The position numbers were made by a program, and so were the translations under genes. The notes under the pieces were generated by a model that saw only the letters and a list, made by a program, of their open reading frames with translations, did not search any database and was not told the DNA's origin. Of a stretch of DNA of 48,790 nt, positions 43,383-48,790 are shown piece after piece (the first letter of the stretch is position 1; the number at the start of each line of letters is the position of its first letter). Source of the stretch: Bacillus methanolicus (lineage in GTDB: Bacteria > Bacillota > Bacilli > Bacillales > Cytobacillaceae); assembly GCF_008764295.1 (NCBI RefSeq), contig NZ_VTQX01000034.1:1-48790 (forward strand), read 5' to 3'.

Positions 43383-45047
43383 ATGAATTTTTCAAACAAG
43401 AACAGAGCAAGTATGGTAGCCCAGTTAAAGAATACGGAGTTTGATGTTCTCGTTATTGGTGGGGGAATTACTGGTGCCGGTATTGCGCTTGATGCCGCTA
43501 CCCGCGGAATGAAAATTGCTCTTGTAGAGATGCAGGATTTTGCAGCTGGAACTTCAAGTCGTTCTACCAAACTTGTCCATGGTGGCTTGCGTTATTTAAA
43601 GCAGTTTGAAGTGAAAATGGTAGCTGAAGTTGGGAAAGAAAGGGCAGTTGTTTATGAAAATGGACCACATGTGACAACTCCTGAATGGATGTTATTGCCA
43701 TTTCATAAAGGGGGGACGTTTGGCAAGTTTTCAACTTCAATTGGACTAAGGGTATATGACTTTTTAGCAGGAGTGAAAAGAAGCGAACGTCGAGTGATGT
43801 TGGACGCAAATGAAACGTTGCAAAAAGAACCGCTAGTTAAGAAGGAAGATTTAAAAGGCGGCGGTGTTTATGTAGAATATCGCACGGATGATGCGAGATT
43901 AACGATTGAAGTTATGAAAGCTGCCATTCAAAAAGGAGCAATGGCGCTTAATTATTCTAAAGTGGAAAATTTGTTATATAAAGATGGTAAAGTCTCCGGT
44001 GTTGTTGTGCAGGATAGAATTACTGGAGAAGAGTATGAAATTATGGCAAAAAAAATCGTCAATGCAGCAGGACCGTGGGTGGATCAAATTCGCGAAAAAG
44101 ACCAATCCAAAACAGGCAAGGTATTGCGTCTTACGAAAGGTGTCCACGTTGTTATCGATCAATCAAAATTCCCATTAAAACAAGCTGTTTACTTTGATAC
44201 ACCAGATGGAAGAATGGTTTTTGCGATTCCTAGAGAAGGGAAGGCGTATGTCGGGACAACGGATACTTTTTATGATCAAGACGCTGCCATTCCAAAAATG
44301 AGTTCTGAAGATCGAGACTATATTTTGAAATCGATTCACTATATGTTTCCTGATGTGAAGATTACTGAAAATGATATTGAGTCAAGTTGGGCAGGAGTTC
44401 GTCCTTTAATCTGGGAAGAAGGGAAGGACCCTTCCGAAATTTCTCGAAAGGATGAGATTTGGGAATCTCCATCTGGGTTGATTACAATTGCGGGAGGAAA
44501 GCTGACTGGTTATCGTAAAATGGCTGAAATGATTACCGATGTACTTGCGAGGAAGTTACATGATGAATACAACCAAGCTTTTGCTAGCTGTCAAACGAAG
44601 CACTTGCCGATTTCTGGTGGCGATGTAGGTGGTGCAGCTCGCTTTGAACAATTTGTATCTGAACAAGTTGAAGCAGGAGAAAAAGTTGGATTATCTGCGG
44701 AAGAAGCAAGGCATTTAGCATCAAAATACGGTTCAAATGTGAAATATCTGTATGAAATTATTGCGCAGAATGCTGAGAAAGCACAAGAATACCGTTTACC
44801 TATTACTCTCTTTGCCAAGCTGCATTATGCTCTTGAACAAGAAATGATCTTTACACCGGTCGATTTCTTTAACCGAAGAACAGGAGCAATTTTGTTCGAT
44901 ATTTCATTAGTTCATACGCACAAACAAAATGTGATTGATTATATGGCGAATTATTTTACATGGACAGATGAGGAAAAGGAAATTTATCAGAGTGAACTGG
45001 ATGCAGCTTTAATAGATGCAGCAGTTCCTGTTGATTTACAAAAATAA
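43383..45047 (+). CDS. glpD: Aerobic glycerol-3-phosphate dehydrogenase GlpD
   Basis: Membrane-associated flavoenzyme oxidising glycerol-3-phosphate to dihydroxyacetone phosphate and feeding electrons to quinone. FAD motif [19 protein letters not shown] at residues 20-38, conserved [17 protein letters not shown], and the C-terminal GlpD domain ([18 protein letters not shown]...). 554 residues, normal. ATG 43383 follows AAAGGGGAT; GTG 43380 is the adjacent alternative. Expression should be controlled by GlpP through the leader hairpin; the terminator follows the stop closely. Confidence 0.97.
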   Translation: MNFSNKNRASMVAQLKNTEFDVLVIGGGITGAGIALDAATRGMKIALVEMQDFAAGTSSRSTKLVHGGLRYLKQFEVKMVAEVGKERAVVYENGPHVTTPEWMLLPFHKGGTFGKFSTSIGLRVYDFLAGVKRSERRVMLDANETLQKEPLVKKEDLKGGGVYVEYRTDDARLTIEVMKAAIQKGAMALNYSKVENLLYKDGKVSGVVVQDRITGEEYEIMAKKIVNAAGPWVDQIREKDQSKTGKVLRLTKGVHVVIDQSKFPLKQAVYFDTPDGRMVFAIPREGKAYVGTTDTFYDQDAAIPKMSSEDRDYILKSIHYMFPDVKITENDIESSWAGVRPLIWEEGKDPSEISRKDEIWESPSGLITIAGGKLTGYRKMAEMITDVLARKLHDEYNQAFASCQTKHLPISGGDVGGAARFEQFVSEQVEAGEKVGLSAEEARHLASKYGSNVKYLYEIIAQNAEKAQEYRLPITLFAKLHYALEQEMIFTPVDFFNRRTGAILFDISLVHTHKQNVIDYMANYFTWTDEEKEIYQSELDAALIDAAVPVDLQK

Positions 45048-45056
45048 CAACCGTTT

Positions 45057-45093
45057 AAAACAAGACAATTTTGCGGAATTGTCTTGTTTTTTA
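45057..45093 (+). terminator. Terminator after glpD
   Basis: AAAACAAGACAATT/AATTGTCTTGTTTT perfect 14-bp stem, 6-base loop and following TT. Confidence 0.92.
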
Positions 45094-45368
45094 TTGAGAA
45101 TCTCTAGAGAAATGCTTTTATACGTATAGTTTTCCCTATCGTAAGCTTTCTAAAGACTAACTGCGGTCTTCTCTTCGCTGCACTTTTGGCAACTAGAATA
45201 TAGTGTGATTAAATAGGTGAGAACATTGCGAAAAAATCCTTTGTTTTCTCCTCTTAAAGGGCATTCAGATATGAGTCTTTATTATTATTATTTTGTTAAA
45301 AAATATGGTTTCCTACTAAATGTACGGAAAATCAACATCGTCATGTAACAGTTCTTCATTATGAAAGG

Positions 45369-45397
45369 TTGACAAAAATTGTATATCATTATATGAT
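45369..45397 (+). promoter_or_regulatory. Orphan consensus sigma-A promoter
   Basis: TTGACA at 45369-45374 and TATGAT at 45392-45397 are separated by exactly 17 bases, near-perfect for the vegetative sigma factor. Transcription would begin near 45404, but no gene with a ribosome site lies within a kilobase downstream, so it may drive a small RNA or be relict. Confidence 0.65.
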
Positions 45398-46010
45398 GGT
45401 ATTTCGATATATTTTGAGGTATTGAGTGAAAAGGTAATACGAATAAGTACAATTCCTTTAGAAATGGAATTTCCCTTAGTGGGTAAGAGATTTTATCCAA
45501 CAAGTTTTTAAAGAAGAACATCGAACCTATGGCTGCAAGGTTACCCTCAAAACTTCCTTCTTTTAAGCTTCACTTCTTTCGTTAAATTATCTACACTAAG
45601 TTGAGTCAAGTGTTATTTGATTGTTAAACTGGTCATTTCACTTGAAGTGTTATGAAGTGGATACAACAAGATTTTTCCGAATTATGATATTACCCATTGT
45701 TCAGAAAATAGAATTGGACAAATTTAGGAGATGTGAAATTGAATACTATTATCTTTGCACTTGAACTTTTGAAATCCTAATTCTTAAAGGCGCGGTCAAG
45801 GAACCGTATTGATGGAAGAGAGGCAGGGCTTTCGTTGTTTTAGGTCAAAGCTTTTGTTAAACCTATGGCTGCTAGTTGTGAGACATAAAGTAGTTAGTTC
45901 AGATAAACATGATGATTCAGAAACTATCATTAAAAAGGTTAATCTAGATCGTCAGATAGAACCTTAAATATATCATTCAAGAGACTGAGACAAATCTATC
46001 TCTGAGATAA

Positions 46011-46054
46011 AAAGCCGGTGAAATTTTTACGACAAATAAATTTTCATCGGCTTT
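46011..46054 (-). terminator. Minus-strand terminator hairpin
   Basis: AAAGCCGGTGAAATTT pairs with AAATTTTCATCGGCTTT (one mismatch, one bulge); the minus strand continues TTTTTATC after the stem. It lies 50 bases beyond the stop of the small minus ORF at 46104. Confidence 0.7.
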
Positions 46055-46103
46055 GATCATTGTTTGAATAAAATAAAGGTCATTTTTGATAAAATTAAGT
46101 CAT

Positions 46104-46274
46104 TTATAAAACAAAAATCATACAGAAAGCTAGAATCCAACTTGCGTTTAAATTTAGAAGTAAAATTACTAAAAATAATATTGTCTTCCATATATCACTT
46201 AGTGGAATGTATCTAGATTTGCATTCGTGTGGAAAAAGTCGATTGAGAATATCACAAGAGTTTAATTGAAGCAT
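46104..46274 (-). CDS. Possible 56-residue membrane peptide
   Basis: ATG at 46274 (minus), stop at 46104. The C-terminal half is strongly hydrophobic (IWKTILFLVILLLNLNASWI), a plausible membrane hairpin; a terminator lies just downstream on the same strand. Against it: no ribosome site and no recognised family. It may be a relic within mobile DNA. Confidence 0.3.
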   Translation of the reverse strand: MLQLNSCDILNRLFPHECKSRYIPLSDIWKTILFLVILLLNLNASWILAFCMIFVL

Positions 46275-46546
46275 CAAATCAACTGTACAACGAGTTGCTT
46301 GAAAAAGAGAACTTGTCTGAAGTTGGACGAGAAAGTGATGAGCAATTATTACTGAGCTAAGGTTAAAAACCCATACATAGTTTTTTCTTTTTATCCCTTA
46401 CCTTTAAGTTCCTCCATAATAGGAATCCCCATCTAACCATAGCAGCATATCCTTCTTATAATTAAATATAAAAAAACTTGTGCGAGCTCTAATAGTGGTC
46501 TTATGATGAAATAGTAAGGTGATTTTTTAAATAAGAGGTGACCTAG

Positions 46547-46906
46547 ATGGAATTTATCGCAACTGTGATTGGTTTGCTCATTTTGTTGTTCGTGATAGAA
46601 AAAATAACAAATAAGATTCTTTCTATTGAGAAGAAAAAAATATCGGAAACCTCTGGTAGCCGTATTAACCGTTTGGGTCAAACGGTTTTATTTATCCTCC
46701 TTTTATTCCTACTATGGTTTATGATAGAAAGTTCAGATATCCAAGGTTTGTTTTATTTCACAACCTATTTGGCGCTATTATTTGGATATCAGGCAGTGAT
46801 GGAATTTATTTTTATAAAGAGCTCAAGGCAATACATTAGTACAACGATATTACTTATCATCGTTCTTGTAGTTGTGTTTAATTTAAATAGATATCCTTTT
46901 TTTTGA
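46547..46906 (+). CDS. DUF4181-like membrane protein
   Basis: 119 residues with four hydrophobic helices. The sequence after helix 1, LSIEKKKISETSGSRINRLG, is the hallmark of DUF4181. ATG 46547 follows AAGAGGTGACC. Function unknown; common as single genes in Bacillus. Confidence 0.82.
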   Translation: MEFIATVIGLLILLFVIEKITNKILSIEKKKISETSGSRINRLGQTVLFILLLFLLWFMIESSDIQGLFYFTTYLALLFGYQAVMEFIFIKSSRQYISTTILLIIVLVVVFNLNRYPFF

Positions 46907-47322
46907 CGAGGGTTTAGCGGTTAGCACATATGGAAACGTTGCTGGGTGAAATGGATAACATAGAAAAAATAACGGGGCGTAAAAGATGCTCCACTTTGAG
47001 GTCGTCTTTATGATGATTATCATGATACATAATTTGTAAGACAATTACGCCAGCATAAGTGTGAATAAAAACCCTCTTTCAAAATAGAAAAAAGACCGAT
47101 AGCTGGTGAAGGCTATCGGTCTTTGTGTTTACTTTTATCCAGCATTACCGCATAAGGACAAGCTTTTTTCTTTCAGTCTGGCAACAACGAATCGTTGTTG
47201 TATTTTCTAATTTTTTCGATGATATTTGCATACATTATGCCTAGAAGGTGAGTAAATTTTTCCACTTAGTAACATTTTAAGAGTGTTAATGTTATTAACC
47301 GAACAATGTAATAAGAACCTCA
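46907..47322. other. Intergenic region between the DUF4181 gene and the folD promoter
   Basis: About 415 bases without a supported gene. It contains one strong terminator at 47091-47130, which lies 185 bases past the DUF4181 stop and so probably ends that transcript or an unseen RNA. Confidence 0.5.
47091..47130 (+). terminator. Strong terminator-like hairpin
   Basis: AAAGACCGATAGC/GCTATCGGTCTTT perfect 13-bp stem with an 8-base loop; the tail is GTGTTT, so the T-run is weak. Confidence 0.75.
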
Positions 47323-47350
47323 TTGTAATATATGTGTTTTCTGCTATAAT
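47323..47350 (+). promoter_or_regulatory. Likely sigma-A promoter of folD
   Basis: TTGTAA at 47323-47328 and TATAAT at 47345-47350 with 16 bases between; start point near 47357, upstream of the riboswitch. Confidence 0.6.
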
Positions 47351-47400
47351 AAAGGGGGATTTAGGAGAATTATCTTCATGAACTAGTTTTTTTCTTATAA

Positions 47401-47474
47401 ATCGTGGTGACTGACGACAAAGGTGGAATCAACCACAAGGGAGCTACGTCTATGTATAGCCGGTCGTCTGGGCA
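47401..47474 (+). promoter_or_regulatory. ZTP (pfl) riboswitch upstream of folD
   Basis: Senses ZTP/ZMP, alarm nucleotides of low 10-formyl-THF, and turns on one-carbon genes. Hallmarks seen: GTGACTGACGAC, a hairpin GTGG/CCAC, the conserved GGGAGC core and the terminal CCGGTCGTCTGGGCA, where GACGAC (47413-47418) pairs with GTCGTC (47463-47468). folD is a classic downstream gene. I see no terminator between it and folD, so control may act on translation. Confidence 0.9.
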
Positions 47475-47512
47475 ATAAATTACATAATCTTTATCTCAGA
47501 GGAGGTATATAC

Positions 47513-48367
47513 ATGGATGAAAAATTGATTTTAGACGGACAAAAAGTGGCAAACGATGTGAAAGAAGGACTTAAGCCTAGAATTGCTGTATTAAAGGAAG
47601 AAGGTATTATACCCAGCTTAGCGACCATATTAGTTGGAGATGATCCGTCTTCTGCTACATATGTAAGAATGAAAGGAAACGCATGTGAGCGATTAGGTAT
47701 TCACTCTCGAAGAATCCACCTTCCGAAAGAAACCACCACGGATGAATTACTGCAAACGATACATGAACTAAATAATGATTCGACTGTTCATGGAATTCTG
47801 CTGCAGCATCCTGTTCCATCCCATATAGATGAAAGAGCAGCGTTTGAAGCTATCGCACTTGAAAAAGACGTAGATGGGGTAACAAGCTGGGGTTACGGAC
47901 AAACTGCATTAGGTTTTGGGCTCTATCCATCCTGCACCCCTGCAGCTATCGTTCGAATCATGGAATATTATAATATCGAGGCAGAAGGTAAGCATGCCGT
48001 TGTTGTTGGAAGAAGTCCGATCCTTGGAAAGCCGGTTTCTGCGTTGCTTCTGAATATGAACGCAACGGTTACTACATGTCATTCTCGCACAGTTAATTTG
48101 CCGGAAATCGTCAAGCAAGCTGATATTGTCGTTGCTGCCGTCGGTAAACCTGAATTTATTAAAGGAGATTGGTTAAAAAAGGGCGCGGTTGTATTGGATG
48201 CAGGTTATAACCCAGGTAATGTTGGCGATGTAGAATATGAATCATGTTTTCAGAAATCGTCAGCGATTACACCTGTTCCAGGCGGCGTGGGCCCTGTTAC
48301 AATTTCGATGCTGTTAAAGCATACGGTTGATGCAGCCGAACGCTCAATAGAACGTCGCACATCTTAA
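47513..48367 (+). CDS. folD: Methylene-THF dehydrogenase/cyclohydrolase FolD
   Basis: Bifunctional enzyme interconverting 5,10-methylene-THF, methenyl-THF and 10-formyl-THF for purine and formyl-Met synthesis. 284 residues. Motifs: active-site Tyr-Lys type region SATYVRMKGNACERLGI, HGILLQHPVP, the DVDGVTSW-type segment EKDVDGVTSWGYG, cofactor motif VVVGRSPILGKPVS, and the end GGVGPVTISMLL. ATG 47513 has AGAGGAGGT upstream; longer frames run into the riboswitch. Regulated by the ZTP riboswitch. Confidence 0.97.
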   Translation: MDEKLILDGQKVANDVKEGLKPRIAVLKEEGIIPSLATILVGDDPSSATYVRMKGNACERLGIHSRRIHLPKETTTDELLQTIHELNNDSTVHGILLQHPVPSHIDERAAFEAIALEKDVDGVTSWGYGQTALGFGLYPSCTPAAIVRIMEYYNIEAEGKHAVVVGRSPILGKPVSALLLNMNATVTTCHSRTVNLPEIVKQADIVVAAVGKPEFIKGDWLKKGAVVLDAGYNPGNVGDVEYESCFQKSSAITPVPGGVGPVTISMLLKHTVDAAERSIERRTS

Positions 48368-48501
48368 CTGTTTAAGAAAGGCAGAGAAAAATAATCCTGA
48401 AAAATTTATAAAAAAAGGATTTAAAATCTATTTTTTAGGCAAACTATAGATGTGATACGTTAGTTATCATCAAATGCTTTTGAATTTTTAGGAGGATTAG
48501 A

Positions 48502-48702
48502 ATGGCAACTGGTAAAGTAAAATGGTTTAACTCAGAAAAAGGCTTTGGATTTATTGAAGTAGAAGGTGGAGAAGATGTATTCGTTCATTACTCTGCTATC
48601 CAAAGCGAAGGGTTTAAAACCCTAGAAGAGGGTCAAGAGGTTACTTTCGACATTGAAGAAGGTCAACGCGGACCACAAGCTGTTAACGTTACTAAAGCTT
48701 AA
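48502..48702 (+). CDS. Cold-shock protein (CspA family)
   Basis: 66-residue OB-fold RNA chaperone: [20 protein letters not shown] (RNP1), DVFVHYSAI (RNP2) and [17 protein letters not shown]. It melts RNA structures at low temperature. ATG 48502 follows AGGAGG. The AT-rich upstream leader may take part in cold induction, which I cannot show. cspB or cspD are possible names; the exact paralogue is not clear. Confidence 0.95.
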   Translation: MATGKVKWFNSEKGFGFIEVEGGEDVFVHYSAIQSEGFKTLEEGQEVTFDIEEGQRGPQAVNVTKA

Positions 48703-48790
48703 CAGTTAAATATGGAGGAGTCCATACGGGTTTGTCAAGAAAAGTGTGTAAGTTATTCTAGATACTTCTTTACACGATTCTTCAGGTGGT

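Larger units (their letters stand above)
45094..46546. other. 1.45-kb gene-poor region
   Basis: No well-supported coding gene. The frame at 45288-45521 (minus) has no ribosome site and no family pattern. Contents: a consensus promoter at 45369-45397, two copies of AACCTATGGCTGC (near 45525 and 45858), a minus-strand terminator hairpin at 46011-46054, a doubtful 56-codon minus ORF at 46104-46274, and a plus-strand frame fragment ending LEKENLSEVGRESDEQLLLS at about 46361 without a start. Looks like worn mobile DNA. Confidence 0.55.

Noticed and set aside
47423..47512. Longer FolD N-terminus
   Set aside because: Those codons are the ZTP riboswitch; the AGGAGG site and family N-terminus place the start at 47513.

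Overview
The window is chromosomal DNA from a low-GC, endospore-forming Gram-positive bacterium of the Bacillaceae. Evidence: AT-rich sequence, strong AGGAGG-type ribosome binding sites, ATG/GTG/TTG starts, intrinsic terminators behind most genes, and blocks in the same order as Bacillus subtilis (ypmQ-ypmR-ypmS-msrA/msrB; ctpA-yodJ-deoD-yozD-yodN-yozE-yokU-kamA-yodP). Species cannot be fixed from the sequence alone.

Layout. 0-5 kb: a sensor histidine kinase with a damaged 5' end, a Sco-type copper/thiol lipoprotein (ypmQ), a GDSL lipase lipoprotein (ypmR), ypmS, then overlapping msrA-msrB for repair of oxidised methionine and a tiny Gly/Tyr-rich YjcZ-type peptide. 5.4-9.6 kb: a COG2509-like FAD oxidoreductase, then a gene-poor stretch with two CRISPR-like repeats and one spacer, the czrA-czcD zinc/cobalt efflux operon with its operator, and a third, degenerate repeat. 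9.6-15.5 kb: an N-epsilon-acetyl-beta-lysine module (aldehyde dehydrogenase, ablB, a sigma-54 activator, ablA, yokU) with a clear sigma-54 promoter in front of ablA. 15.8-23 kb: small transporter, yozE, a lone ClpX-type zinc-finger protein, yodN, yozD, deoD, yodJ, ctpA, plus three very small minus-strand genes. 23-27 kb: lineage-specific secreted, zinc-ribbon, lipoprotein, Hsp20-like and SDR proteins.

27.0-28.5 kb is a decayed IS3-family (IS150-like) element inserted next to a MATE efflux gene. 29.9-31.8 kb is poor in genes and rich in interspersed repeats, with a GNAT acetyltransferase and an odd tRNA-T-arm-like hairpin. 31.8-38.5 kb: dedA-uppP, small membrane proteins, a ResA-like thioredoxin, an EAL-HDOD protein and dapF. 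38.8-41.6 kb: ligD and ku, divergent, the two-protein NHEJ repair system. 41.7-45.1 kb: panE-glpP and glpD, with the GlpP-controlled leader terminator before glpD. 45.1-46.5 kb is almost gene-free, with an orphan consensus promoter and a doubtful 56-residue ORF. The window ends with a DUF4181 membrane protein, folD under a ZTP (pfl) riboswitch, and a cold-shock protein.

Most of the window is ordinary Bacillaceae core genome. The points of interest are the CRISPR-like repeats around the metal efflux operon, the sigma-54 acetyl-beta-lysine cluster with a linked aldehyde dehydrogenase, an SDR protein lacking its catalytic Ser/Tyr, three overlooked micro-genes, and structured non-coding regions near 30.3-31.6 kb and 45.3-46.1 kb.
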